The position numbers and the translations under genes are program-made. Source: an uncultured Phascolarctobacterium sp. (GTDB lineage: Bacteria; Bacillota; Negativicutes; Acidaminococcales; Acidaminococcaceae). Taken from it: 64,000 nucleotides of DNA. The stretch's first letter is position 1; every line of letters begins with the position of its first letter. The DNA is taken from NCBI GenBank assembly GCA_949288065.1, contig CASEIL010000004.1, positions 1 through 64,000 on the forward strand, written 5' to 3'. This document shows positions 9,697 through 18,204 of the stretch, one piece after another. The notes beneath the pieces are model-generated. The model had not been told where the DNA came from, searched no databases, and was given only the letters and a program-made list of their open reading frames with translations.

Positions 9697-9725
9697 ATTA
9701 TACAACACGGCTGCAAAACCGTCAA
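9697..9725 (-). promoter_or_regulatory. promoter of the T-box/ileS transcript
   Basis: On the minus strand TTGACG (9720-9725), a 17-bp spacer and TATAAT (9697-9702). The -35 box overlaps the stop codon of the upstream phosphatase gene, so the ileS unit begins inside the end of the preceding operon. Confidence 0.8.
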
Positions 9726-10396
9726 TGCCTTTTGTAATATTTAAAGTTAAAAATTCCGTAACCATCCGCATTATGTAAATGCGATGTATCATTTAACAAA
9801 AATATGCCGTGCTCCAGCCATTTGTTAATGCCCAGCACAGTTAAGCTGGAGGGCAGGATATCTACCGAGAAATTGTATTTGTTAACTTCTTCAATATCAA
9901 AGCCCAGCCAGTAAAAGATGATGTTTTGAATTGTGCCCTTGTGCGCAACGATAATGAGGTTTTCCTTTTCCATATCGGCAGCAGCGCGAATGCCTTCAGC
10001 GCAGCGGTCATAAAACTCCTTGCGTGTTTCGCCGCCGGGGTAGTTGCGGTGGTGCAGCTCCTTTAAGGTCGCCGCCGGGCGGTAAATGGCCTTGGCGTCG
10101 CTTTCCTTCATGCCGGCTGCCAGCCCGTTGTTTTTTTCGCGCAAAAAGGCGTGCTTTTCCACCTTGCCTTCCATGCCCAGCTTAGCAGCAATAATGGCTG
10201 CGCTTTCGGCTGCGCGTTTTAAATCGCTCGTTAAAATGCGAAAGCACTCTTCCCTGCCCTTAAAATCAAGCGCCAGCTTCTCCGCAAGCGCGGTTATCTG
10301 CCTGCGCCCTGCGTCCGTAAGGTCAGAATCCGTCCAGCCGCCGGTTAAATGCTCTGTATGGTGTGTCGCCTCTCCGTGCCTCACAAGGATAATCAT
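9722..10396 (-). CDS. histidine phosphatase family protein
   Basis: 224 aa. The N-terminus carries the phosphohistidine motif LVRHGEATHH; a second arginine cluster (TSDLKRAAESA) and a C-terminal catalytic His (VAHKGTIQNI) complete the family fold. Members include phosphoglycerate mutases and alpha-ribazole phosphatase (CobC), and the substrate cannot be decided from sequence alone. The cobalamin operon in this window lacks a CobC, so this gene is one candidate for that role, although it sits 11 kb away. It is the last gene of the division run, 11 nt after divIVA. Confidence 0.85.
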   Translation of the reverse strand: MIILVRHGEATHHTEHLTGGWTDSDLTDAGRRQITALAEKLALDFKGREECFRILTSDLKRAAESAAIIAAKLGMEGKVEKHAFLREKNNGLAAGMKESDAKAIYRPAATLKELHHRNYPGGETRKEFYDRCAEGIRAAADMEKENLIIVAHKGTIQNIIFYWLGFDIEEVNKYNFSVDILPSSLTVLGINKWLEHGIFLLNDTSHLHNADGYGIFNFKYYKRH

Positions 10397-10407
10397 ATCA
10401 CATCGCC

Positions 10408-11226
10408 CTACTCTTCCGTGTTTTTGTTAAAGCTTTTCAGCAGCTCAAGCTGCGATTCCAGCAGGTTTATCATGTGCTGGCGGTGTACATTGGCTTTTTT
10501 AACCTGGTCTTCAAACATATTTTTGGCAAGCCCTGCTTTGTTTTCAGCGTCGAAAATCATTTTGCGTGCGCGTGCGTCGGCGTCGCTGACGGTTTTCTGC
10601 GCCTGCGTGCGGGCTTTGGCAAGGGTTTCCACTGCTTCCTCGCGTGCCCTGTCCAGCGTGTTTTTGCAGGCTTCCTCGCTTTTTACCTTCAGCTGCGCCA
10701 CTTCAACCTCTGCGGCTACGCGCATTTTGTTTACAAACTGCTGCGTATCGCTTTTCAGCTTGTTCATTTCGGCTTCGGTGTCGTTGCACAGCTTGTCGCG
10801 CTCTGCCTCGGCATCGTTGCGCACTTTGGCGGCGTAAGCATCGGCATCGCTGCGTACCTGTGCCGCTGCGGCTTTTGCCTCGTTTTGCAGGCGGTCCGCC
10901 TCGTTCTGCGCGTCTGCCTTTAAGCTGTCGCACTTGGCGGCAGTTTCATCCAGCATAAGCTGGGCTTTCTTTTCGCTGGTCTTTTTTACTTCGTCTGCCG
11001 TTTCCTGCGCTACCACCAGCGTGTTCTGCATGGTGGCTTCCATCTGCTGGTAGTATTCCAGCTTGGCGCTGACGCGTTCCACCGTTTCCTTCAGTTCAAT
11101 ATTATCCTGATACAGGCGTTCAAAATCCTTAACCACCTGTGCAAAAAACTTGTCAACCTCTTCCGTTTCATAGCCACGGAAGCCTTTGGTAAAGGTTTTA
11201 TTTTTTAAATCAAGAGGTGCAAACAT
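10408..11226 (-). CDS. divIVA: DivIVA-domain cell division/polarity protein
   Basis: 272 aa. Residues 1-60 match the DivIVA membrane-binding domain (LKNKTFTKGFRGYETEEVD), and the rest (about 70-260) is an unbroken Ala/Glu/Lys-rich coiled coil. DivIVA proteins sense negatively curved membrane and recruit division or wall-synthesis factors to the septum and poles. The gene lies in the usual Bacillota division neighbourhood (ylmH, sepF, yggS). The coiled coil is longer than in B. subtilis DivIVA (about 164 aa in total). Confidence 0.93.
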   Translation of the reverse strand: MFAPLDLKNKTFTKGFRGYETEEVDKFFAQVVKDFERLYQDNIELKETVERVSAKLEYYQQMEATMQNTLVVAQETADEVKKTSEKKAQLMLDETAAKCDSLKADAQNEADRLQNEAKAAAAQVRSDADAYAAKVRNDAEAERDKLCNDTEAEMNKLKSDTQQFVNKMRVAAEVEVAQLKVKSEEACKNTLDRAREEAVETLAKARTQAQKTVSDADARARKMIFDAENKAGLAKNMFEDQVKKANVHRQHMINLLESQLELLKSFNKNTEE

Positions 11227-11241
11227 CTCTTTCCTCCAACA

Positions 11242-12027
11242 TTAAATATAACGCTTTAAGGTAATGCTTAAGCGCCCTTTTTTGGTTGTGCCGCGTATTT
11301 CGGCAACCTCCACGCGCCCCCTGCTGCGGAAGCTGATAACGTCGCCCTCGTTTACGCTTTGCGAGGGCTTTTTGGCTTCCTTCCAGTTTACGCGCACGTT
11401 AAGGCTTTTAATCTCCTCCGCCATGCGCGAGCGCGATACGCCGTAGCCTGCGGCAGCCACAGCGTCAAGGCGCAAATCCGCCACCGTGGCGCTGATGATT
11501 TTAACCTTTTCTTCACGCTGCGCCAGATTTTCTCGCGGTATTTCCGTAATCATTACCGGCGCGCTGCCAATTTGCGTAAGGTTGCTTTCAATGTAGTTGG
11601 CAAAGCTTTTATCGGCGGCAAAATGCGCGCCTTCCGGCGTGATGACAATATCGCCCAGAATTTCGCGCTTGCAGCCCATGCCCATAAACGCGCCCAGCAC
11701 GTCGCGGTGCCCGATGGTATAAAAGCGTTTATCCCATTTCACTTCAAAAAAGCTGATGGCGTAATCGGGCGTGCCCATAAAGTTTTCGTCGATAAACGCA
11801 GCCTTTACGCGCTCGGCGTTGTTAAAGCCGCCGTCGGCTTCAATTTTAATATTATCGTAGTTAGCGGCGATAATTTCCGCCACGTTATAACTGTGCGGGT
11901 CTAAAAAATCAGTAACGCGGTATTTACGGCTTTTGCGCGCCGCTTCGGCAGCGTCTAAAAGGCGCGCCGCCAGTTCTTCATCGCCGCCTGCTTTAAAATA
12001 ACGCAGTATTTTTTCTCTGTCTGCCAT
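11242..12027 (-). CDS. ylmH: YlmH-family S4-domain RNA-binding protein
   Basis: 261 aa with a C-terminal S4 RNA-binding domain (about 185-255: VSRSRMAEEIKSLNVRVNW and VNEGDVISFRSRGR), behind the YlmH N-terminal domain (YRVTDFLDPHSYNVAE). In Gram-positive bacteria YlmH is encoded beside sepF and divIVA and is associated with the ribosome. It abuts proC, with its start at 12027 next to the proC stop codon. Confidence 0.9.
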   Translation of the reverse strand: MADREKILRYFKAGGDEELAARLLDAAEAARKSRKYRVTDFLDPHSYNVAEIIAANYDNIKIEADGGFNNAERVKAAFIDENFMGTPDYAISFFEVKWDKRFYTIGHRDVLGAFMGMGCKREILGDIVITPEGAHFAADKSFANYIESNLTQIGSAPVMITEIPRENLAQREEKVKIISATVADLRLDAVAAAGYGVSRSRMAEEIKSLNVRVNWKEAKKPSQSVNEGDVISFRSRGRVEVAEIRGTTKKGRLSITLKRYI

Positions 12028-12855
12028 TTACTTACCCTGCAATTCTGCGCTGCGCTCCAGCACTGCCATTACTGCTTCGTACATAGCAGCACGCACGCCG
12101 CGGTTTTCCAGCGCGTAAATACCGGCAATCGTGGTGCCGCCGGGGCTTGTTACCTGGTCGCGCAGCACCGCCGGGTGCAGCCCTGTTTCCAGCACCATTC
12201 TGCCGCTGCCCGCAAAGGTCTGCGCCGCCAGCTTAATCGCCATAGCGCGCGGCAGGCCTGCCTTAACACCGGCGTCCGCCAAAGCGTCAATCATCATAAA
12301 CACATAGCCCGGCCCGCAGCCGCTAATAGCCGTAATGGCTTCAATAGCGCTTTCGCTGATAATTTCAATCTCGCCGCAGCTGCCGAAAATGGCCTTGGCT
12401 GCGTCAAGCATTTCTGCGCTTACGTTTTCGTCCGGAGCGATAGCCGTCATGCCCGCACCAACTGCCAGCGGCGTGTTGGGCATAACGCGGATTACCGCAT
12501 GCCCCGGTACCAGCTTGTGCAGCTTCTCTAAATTTACGCTGCCCATAATAGAAAGCACCGTCGTCTGCTGCGGAATGGCTGCTGCCACCTCCGCCGTAAC
12601 GGCGGCGTCCGCCACCTGCGGCTTAACCGCCAGAATTACAAGGCCTGCGGTTGTAACGGCTTCTACATTGCAGCCCGTTGTATTTACTTTGTAATTTGCT
12701 TCTAAATAAGCGCGGCGTTCAGCCGAAGGGTCGCTGATGGTAATCAGCTCCGGCGCGGCAATTTCTGCGTGCAGCATGCCCTTTAAAATGGCTTCTGCCA
12801 TCATGCCGCCGCCAATAAAGGCAATGCGCCCGGTTTTAGCGGTTATTTTTTCCAC
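12028..12855 (-). CDS. proC: pyrroline-5-carboxylate reductase
   Basis: A 275-aa enzyme reducing pyrroline-5-carboxylate to proline with NAD(P)H. The N-terminal Rossmann motif is FIGGGMMAEAIL. The C-terminal P5CR dimerisation domain carries the family signature (ISGCGPGYVFMMIDALAD, then DQVTSPGGTTIAG). Length is typical. The start overlaps the end of sepF by 13 nt, so translation is likely coupled. Confidence 0.95.
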   Translation of the reverse strand: MEKITAKTGRIAFIGGGMMAEAILKGMLHAEIAAPELITISDPSAERRAYLEANYKVNTTGCNVEAVTTAGLVILAVKPQVADAAVTAEVAAAIPQQTTVLSIMGSVNLEKLHKLVPGHAVIRVMPNTPLAVGAGMTAIAPDENVSAEMLDAAKAIFGSCGEIEIISESAIEAITAISGCGPGYVFMMIDALADAGVKAGLPRAMAIKLAAQTFAGSGRMVLETGLHPAVLRDQVTSPGGTTIAGIYALENRGVRAAMYEAVMAVLERSAELQGK

Positions 12856-13373
12856 GGCTGCTCACCTCTTTTGTCGTAAATGTTATCGTCGGCGTTAATA
12901 TCCACGTTTTTAGGCGCGCACACCAAAATATTGTGCCCAATTTTTTTCATGCTGCCGCCCAGCGCATACACCACGCCGCTGATAAAATCCGTCATACGTT
13001 TCATTACCACCTTGTCGGTAGCTTCAAAATTAACAACTACCGGCTGGCTGCCGTTAAGGTAATCGGCAATTTTTTGCGAATCGTCAAACGAAACCGGCTC
13101 CAGCACTACAACCTTAACCTGCTTTTCCGCCATCGGTATCGAGATGGTTTTAGAGGCAGGCATCGGCACCGTTTTAGGTTTAAACAAAGGCTTGCGTTCC
13201 GGCTCCGGCGCGCTTACCTGCTGTACGGGCGCGGGCTGCTCTTCCTTTTTGCCGCCAAACCAGCTTCTTTTGGCAGGCTTTTCCTTTTCTTCCTCCTGCG
13301 GCACTTCGTCTAAAAGTTCGTCCTCTTCCTCGTATAAGCCAAGCGCTTCGGAAATACGGTCTAAAAACTTCAT
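12843..13373 (-). CDS. sepF: cell division protein SepF
   Basis: 176 aa. It has a short N-terminal amphipathic helix (MKFLDRISEALGLYEEED) for membrane binding, a charged Pro/Glu/Lys-rich linker (about 20-80) and the conserved SepF domain (about 85-165; VVVLEPVSFDDSQKIADYL, then FISGVVYALGG). SepF tethers FtsZ to the membrane. The gene lies between yggS and proC as in many Bacillota. Confidence 0.94.
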   Translation of the reverse strand: MKFLDRISEALGLYEEEDELLDEVPQEEEKEKPAKRSWFGGKKEEQPAPVQQVSAPEPERKPLFKPKTVPMPASKTISIPMAEKQVKVVVLEPVSFDDSQKIADYLNGSQPVVVNFEATDKVVMKRMTDFISGVVYALGGSMKKIGHNILVCAPKNVDINADDNIYDKRGEQPWKK

Positions 13374-13393
13374 AAAGTTATTCTCTCCTCAAG

Positions 13394-14092
13394 TTAAAAT
13401 TTTAAACTGTAATCACGCTGCCCAAAAAGCGCCGTGCCAATGCGCACCATGTTGGCGCCTTCTTCAATGGCAACTTCGTAATCGTGCGTCATCCCCATCG
13501 AAAGCGTGTCTATATCGGGGCGCTGCTCCTTTAAGGCGCAGTACAGCTTGTAGCCTTCGGCAAACACCCAGCGTATGTCGTCCGGGTTATCCGCCGCGGG
13601 CGCGATAACCATTAAACCGCGCACCCTAAGGTTTTTAAAGCTGTCCAGCTCCGGCACAATAGCCGCGTAGTCCTCCGGGCTGAAGCCGGTTTTCTGCTCC
13701 TCGCGGGCGATGTTAACCTGCAAAAGAATGTCCTGCACCTTGCCTGCTTTGGCGGCTTCCTCGTCCAGCTTCTGCATTAAATGGCGGCTGTCTGCCGATT
13801 CAATCATATCAAAAAGAGCAACGGCCTGTTTGGCTTTGTTAGTTTGCAAATGGCCGATTAAGTGCCACCTGCCCACAGCGCCGATGCTTTCGCGTTTGGC
13901 TTTGGCCTCCTGCACGCGGTTTTCGCCAATTACCTTTACGCCCAAATTAAAAGCGTCGGTAATAACCTGCGCCGGGTGGTTTTTGGTTACTGCCACCAGC
14001 GTTACGCTGCTGCCGGTAATTTTGGCTTCCGTGCGCCTTGCCAGCGCCGCATTTATTTTAGCTTGTACTATTTTTAAATTATCCTGTAACAA
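13394..14092 (-). CDS. YggS/PLPHP-family pyridoxal phosphate homeostasis protein
   Basis: 232 aa, a single-domain PLP-binding TIM barrel. It has the PLP lysine region (TLVAVTKNHPAQVI), the family motif GENRVQEA, the HLIGHLQTNK core and the C-terminal SMGMTHDYEVAIEEGANMVRIG phosphate-binding signature region. It handles vitamin B6 and amino/keto-acid homeostasis. The start is a TTG at 14092, eight bases after a GGGGG ribosome binding site; no good ATG fits. Confidence 0.93.
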   Translation of the reverse strand: MLQDNLKIVQAKINAALARRTEAKITGSSVTLVAVTKNHPAQVITDAFNLGVKVIGENRVQEAKAKRESIGAVGRWHLIGHLQTNKAKQAVALFDMIESADSRHLMQKLDEEAAKAGKVQDILLQVNIAREEQKTGFSPEDYAAIVPELDSFKNLRVRGLMVIAPAADNPDDIRWVFAEGYKLYCALKEQRPDIDTLSMGMTHDYEVAIEEGANMVRIGTALFGQRDYSLKF

Positions 14093-14144
14093 TATAAAGA
14101 CCCCCTAAAGGTTTTATATTCTCCGTTTTTATAATATATCCTTT

Positions 14145-14948
14145 TTAGTTTTTCCAAATTGTTACGCCCATGCGCCCCGTTTTGCCTGCCTCAGCCCTGT
14201 GGCTGAAAAACAGCTCCTTATTGCACTGCGTGCAGACGCCTGCGTTATAAATATTTTGCGGCAGCAAGCCTGCTTCCAACAGCGAAAGCGTATTCCAGCC
14301 CGGCAAATCGGCCATGTATTTGCCGTTTGCTTTGGGCGCAAAGCACTGCGTGTGCTTTTTACCGGCGGTGTAAACAACGTCGTCCACCTCGTAGCAGCAC
14401 TGGCTGATGCAGGGGCCGATGCCTGCAATAATATTTTGCGGCTGTGCGCCAAAGGCGGATTGCATTTTCTGTACAGTTTTCAGTGCAATATCCAGCACTG
14501 TGCCGTGCCATCCTGCGTGCGCAACGCCGATGCTGCCCGTAACCGGGTCTGCCAGAATAATGGGCACGCAGTCGGCATAAAACAGCAGCAACGGCACGTT
14601 AGGCAAATTTGTTACCAAAGCGTCGGTTGCTTTAATAGCGTTGGCAAAAGCTACTGCGCCTTTACCAACCAGCGCTTCATCAACAACGGCCACATTATCG
14701 CCGTGCACCTGCTCGCAGCAGGTAAATTTTGCGGCTTGCACGCCCAAAGCAGCGGCGTATTTTTGGCGGTTATTAAGCACCATACCGGCGTCATCATTAA
14801 CGTGCAGCGCTAAATTTAAACTGCCCGGCACAAGGCTGCTTTCGCCATGCAGGCGGCAACTAAAGGCGTTGCCAAAGCCAAGGCGTTCAAACACTTCAAA
14901 ACTGCCGTACCAAATGTTATTTTTGCTTTTTAATGTAAAACCACTCAT
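14145..14948 (-). CDS. pgeF: PgeF/YfiH-type peptidoglycan editing factor (laccase-domain protein)
   Basis: About 267 aa. Conserved features are the CEQVHGDNVAVVD region, the metal-site segments LLLFYADCVPIIL and VAHAGWHGTVLDI, and IGPCISQCCYEV. The family (DUF152) was annotated as polyphenol oxidase and is now linked to purine nucleoside phosphorolysis and to peptidoglycan fidelity. The reading frame extends to 14987, but ATG 14948 directly follows the stop of the upstream gene with AGGGA before it, so that is the chosen start. Confidence 0.88.
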   Translation of the reverse strand: MSGFTLKSKNNIWYGSFEVFERLGFGNAFSCRLHGESSLVPGSLNLALHVNDDAGMVLNNRQKYAAALGVQAAKFTCCEQVHGDNVAVVDEALVGKGAVAFANAIKATDALVTNLPNVPLLLFYADCVPIILADPVTGSIGVAHAGWHGTVLDIALKTVQKMQSAFGAQPQNIIAGIGPCISQCCYEVDDVVYTAGKKHTQCFAPKANGKYMADLPGWNTLSLLEAGLLPQNIYNAGVCTQCNKELFFSHRAEAGKTGRMGVTIWKN

Positions 14949-14949
14949 T

Positions 14950-16677
14950 TTAATCCCTGCACACGCCGCAGCGCTTGCAGCCTTCAAAGCACATCGGCGT
15001 AAAACGCTGTGCTTTGGCGTTCTCCCATTCTTTTATTAAATAAGCTTCATTAAAGCCCATATCCAGATGCTTCCACGGCAGCGGCGCGCCGGGTTCATAT
15101 TCGGCAGCGGCCAAAGCCTCAATATCAAGGCGGTCATTTTTTAGTGCCTGCTTTAAGGTAATACCTTCTGCAAACGCCTGCAATAAATAGCGGCCGGTGT
15201 TCCTGTCGCCGCGCGCCAAAGCTGCCTGCAAAACGGTTTCCTTTAAGGATTCCGTTAAAAGCTTAATATGTTTGCTCTTTTTAAAAGCATCCTCCAGCAT
15301 TTTAAAGCGCTTTTTAAGCACTTTGGTATTGCACAGCGGCGACCACTGAAACGACGTAAACGGCTTGGGCACAAAGGCGTTTACAGATATTATCAAATCG
15401 CCCTTGTTGCCCACCTCGTCCATTTTCCGGCGGATGCGATGCACCATGGCAATCATTTCTTCAATATCGGCGTCGTCTTCCTGCGGCAGGCCAATCATGT
15501 AATACAGCTTCACGTTTTTCATGCCGCTCGCCGCCGCCAGCGTTACGGCTTTATAAATATCGTCCTCCGTAATGCCCTTGTTAATAATGTTGCGCATTTT
15601 TTTGCTGCCGGCTTCCGGCGCTACCGTCATAGTTTGCTGGCCGCTGTTAGCCAGTGCGTCCGCCAAAAGCGCGTCAAGCGTATCTGCGCGCAGCGAGGCC
15701 ACCGTAAACGATATTTTATTTTCAATCAGCGCCGAGGTCAGCTCGTGTATCTGCGGGTAATCCGAAACAGCTGCGCCCATTAAACCAACCTTGGCGGAAA
15801 CTTCTGGGCGATTTAAGATTTTTTGCAGCAGCAAATCATAATTGCGCGCACGGGGCTTGCGGAAGCAGTAGCCCGCCATGCAAAAACGGCAATGCCTGCC
15901 GCAGCCGCGGGCAACTTCGGCAATAAACATATTTTGAAACTCTGTTTCCGAAGTCAGTATCGCCGATGTATTGGGGTATTTATCCAAATCGCGCACCCAG
16001 CGGCGCTTAATGCTTGCCGGTACGCGCTCATCGTGCTGCATGGCAATAAAGCTGCCGTCATCATCGTACTGCGGCGTGTAAAAACGCGGCACATACAGCC
16101 CTTCAATCTGCGCCAGGCGCACAAGCATTGCTTCTTTCGTAAGGCCTTCCGCCTTAGCGGCATAAACAGCGTCCAAAAGGTCGTTAATAACCTCTTCGCC
16201 CTCGCCGATAACAAACACGTCGGCAACCTCTGCCAAAGGCTCCGGGTTAAAGGTGGCGCAGGGACCGCCGATAACCACCAGCGGCTCCTTGTCATTGCGG
16301 TCTGCCGCGCGCAGCTTAATGTTGCTCATTTGCAGCATGGCCAGCAAATTGGTGTAGTCCATTTCAAAGGACATCATCACGCCGATAATTTCAAAATCGT
16401 TCAGCTGGCGCTGTGTTTCCATGCTCATCAGCGGCGTTCTGGTGCGTTTATATTCTGCCAGCAGTTTGTTATCCGGCAAAAAAAAGCGTTCGCAGGCAGT
16501 ATCGCCGCGCCCGTTAATAATCTGGTACAAAATGTGCATGCCCAGGTTAGACATGCCCACCTTATAGCTGTTGGGGTACAAAAAAGCAAAGGCGCGCCTT
16601 GCCCCCGGTGCAAAGCACTGCGCGCCTGTTTCCTTAGCCAATGTTTCTAAAATTTTATTTTTTAATTCCCAAGTCAA
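14950..16677 (-). CDS. radical SAM protein, B12-binding-domain type (TIGR03960-like)
   Basis: 575 aa. The N-terminal third looks like the B12-binding-type Rossmann domain found in this class (NDFEIIGVMMSFEMDYTNLL, VVIGGPCATFNPEPL, then FVIGEGEE). A radical SAM core follows, with the 4Fe-4S ligands in CGRHCRFC at about residues 259-266. The C-terminus ends in a Cys-rich knuckle (CFEGCKRCGVC). Proteins of this family are often encoded next to a TIGR03936 partner and RNase G, and neither is present here. The substrate is not known. It is co-transcribed with pap upstream and pgeF downstream. Confidence 0.85.
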   Translation of the reverse strand: MTWELKNKILETLAKETGAQCFAPGARRAFAFLYPNSYKVGMSNLGMHILYQIINGRGDTACERFFLPDNKLLAEYKRTRTPLMSMETQRQLNDFEIIGVMMSFEMDYTNLLAMLQMSNIKLRAADRNDKEPLVVIGGPCATFNPEPLAEVADVFVIGEGEEVINDLLDAVYAAKAEGLTKEAMLVRLAQIEGLYVPRFYTPQYDDDGSFIAMQHDERVPASIKRRWVRDLDKYPNTSAILTSETEFQNMFIAEVARGCGRHCRFCMAGYCFRKPRARNYDLLLQKILNRPEVSAKVGLMGAAVSDYPQIHELTSALIENKISFTVASLRADTLDALLADALANSGQQTMTVAPEAGSKKMRNIINKGITEDDIYKAVTLAAASGMKNVKLYYMIGLPQEDDADIEEMIAMVHRIRRKMDEVGNKGDLIISVNAFVPKPFTSFQWSPLCNTKVLKKRFKMLEDAFKKSKHIKLLTESLKETVLQAALARGDRNTGRYLLQAFAEGITLKQALKNDRLDIEALAAAEYEPGAPLPWKHLDMGFNEAYLIKEWENAKAQRFTPMCFEGCKRCGVCRD

Positions 16678-16689
16678 ACGTATAACCTC

Positions 16690-18171
16690 TTATTTTATAG
16701 CTTTTTCTATGGCTTCAATAACCGTTTTTAAAACCTTAATCCTGGCGTAGTATTTGGAATTGCCCTCTACCACAGTCCACGGCGCATAGTCCGTGCTGGT
16801 GCGGATAAGCATTTCGTTAACAGCCGCTTCGTAAACGTCCCATTTTTCGCGGTTGCGCCAGTCCTCGTCGGTAATTTTCCATTCCTTATCGGGGTCGTTT
16901 TCGCGCTCTTTAAAACGCCTGTACTGCTCGTCCTTATCAATTTGCAGCCAGAACTTGCACATAATAATGCCGTGTTCCGTCCACTGCGCTTCCGTTTCGT
17001 TAATCTCGCCGTAAGCGCGCTGCCATTCGGCGTCGGTGGCAAAATGCTCAATGCGCTCCACCATTACGCGCCCGTACCAGGTTCTGTCAAAAATGGCAAT
17101 TTCACCGGCGCGCGGCATCTTCACCCAAAAACGCCACATGTAGTGGAACTGCTTTTCTACCGGGTTCGGCGCTGCATACGGGTTAACGGCGTAGCCCAGC
17201 GGGTCAAGCGACCTTGCCAGGCGTTTTATCGCACCGCCCTTGCCGCCTGCGTCCCAGCCTTCAAACGCCACAATCAGCGAGCGCTGCGCCTCGTACAAAT
17301 CTAATTGCAGCTGTTTTAACTTTTCGCGGCATTTGGCAAATTCAGCCTTGTATTCTTCCTTAGTCAGCGATTTACTCAGGTCAACCTTGTCCAGCACATT
17401 GTTCAGCGCTACATGGCGCGGAGGCAAAATGACGTTGCGGTTCTGCGCGCGGATTTCTGCCGCTGCCAGCGCATTCTGCAAGGTTTTAACAATGCTTTCG
17501 ATAATCTGAATGGTAGCATAACGCTCATCGTCGCCCGCAATTAAATGCCACGGCGCGTTTTCTGTATCCGTTTCAGCAAACATTTCCTCGTAGGCGTTGA
17601 TGAATTTATCGTAATCGTTCTCGTCGTGCTCCTCAACGTCCAGCTTCTTCCAGTTTTTACCGTAAATCTTGTTCAGCTTCTCCATGTTTTCCTTCTGCTG
17701 CTTTTTAGAAACATGCACAAAGAATTTCAAAAGCACATAGCCGTCATCGGTAAGCTGCTTTTCAAACGCGCGGATATGCGAATAGGACGTATTCAGCCAG
17801 TGCGCAACCTGGCTTTTATCGGCAACAACGTGCTCGTTTTTCAAAAAGTACCAGCTACGGTGGTAAACAACAATGTTGCCATAGCACGGCAGCTGCTTCC
17901 AGAAGCTGGTAAAAAACGGCTGTTTGCGCTGCTCCTCCGTCATTTTAGAAGCCGAAAATACTCTGAACCCGCGGGAGTCCATGCGCTGCATCATTTCATT
18001 GATAATATCCGTGCGCATCGCTCCGCGCCAGCCTTCAACCAAAATAATTACCGGTATTTTGGCGTTGCGGCATTCGCGCTGCAATTTACCCAGCAAATCG
18101 CCGTAATAATCCAGCTTTTTATCGTACTCGTCCTTCTTCATTTTTTGCTTCAAATCAATTTTTTCCAGCAT
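16690..18171 (-). CDS. pap: polyphosphate:AMP phosphotransferase, tandem PPK2 domains
   Basis: 493 aa made of two PPK2 domains (about 10-240 and 255-490), the arrangement of polyphosphate:AMP phosphotransferases that make ADP from AMP and polyphosphate. The C-terminal half keeps the Walker A (FEGWDAGGKGGAIKR, near 305) and Walker B-type IFDRTWYGR motifs. The N-terminal half has the degenerate forms VEGWRGAMRTDI and VYHRSWY, so only the second half should be catalytic, as in other two-domain PPK2 enzymes. Confidence 0.88.
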   Translation of the reverse strand: MLEKIDLKQKMKKDEYDKKLDYYGDLLGKLQRECRNAKIPVIILVEGWRGAMRTDIINEMMQRMDSRGFRVFSASKMTEEQRKQPFFTSFWKQLPCYGNIVVYHRSWYFLKNEHVVADKSQVAHWLNTSYSHIRAFEKQLTDDGYVLLKFFVHVSKKQQKENMEKLNKIYGKNWKKLDVEEHDENDYDKFINAYEEMFAETDTENAPWHLIAGDDERYATIQIIESIVKTLQNALAAAEIRAQNRNVILPPRHVALNNVLDKVDLSKSLTKEEYKAEFAKCREKLKQLQLDLYEAQRSLIVAFEGWDAGGKGGAIKRLARSLDPLGYAVNPYAAPNPVEKQFHYMWRFWVKMPRAGEIAIFDRTWYGRVMVERIEHFATDAEWQRAYGEINETEAQWTEHGIIMCKFWLQIDKDEQYRRFKERENDPDKEWKITDEDWRNREKWDVYEAAVNEMLIRTSTDYAPWTVVEGNSKYYARIKVLKTVIEAIEKAIK

Positions 18172-18204
18172 AGTATCGCCTCTATTCAGTTTTTATATTA
18201 ATGC

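Noticed and set aside
15823-16650. 275-codon reading frame antisense to the radical SAM gene
   Set aside because: Same reason: the strong GC third-position bias of the real gene creates long open antisense frames.
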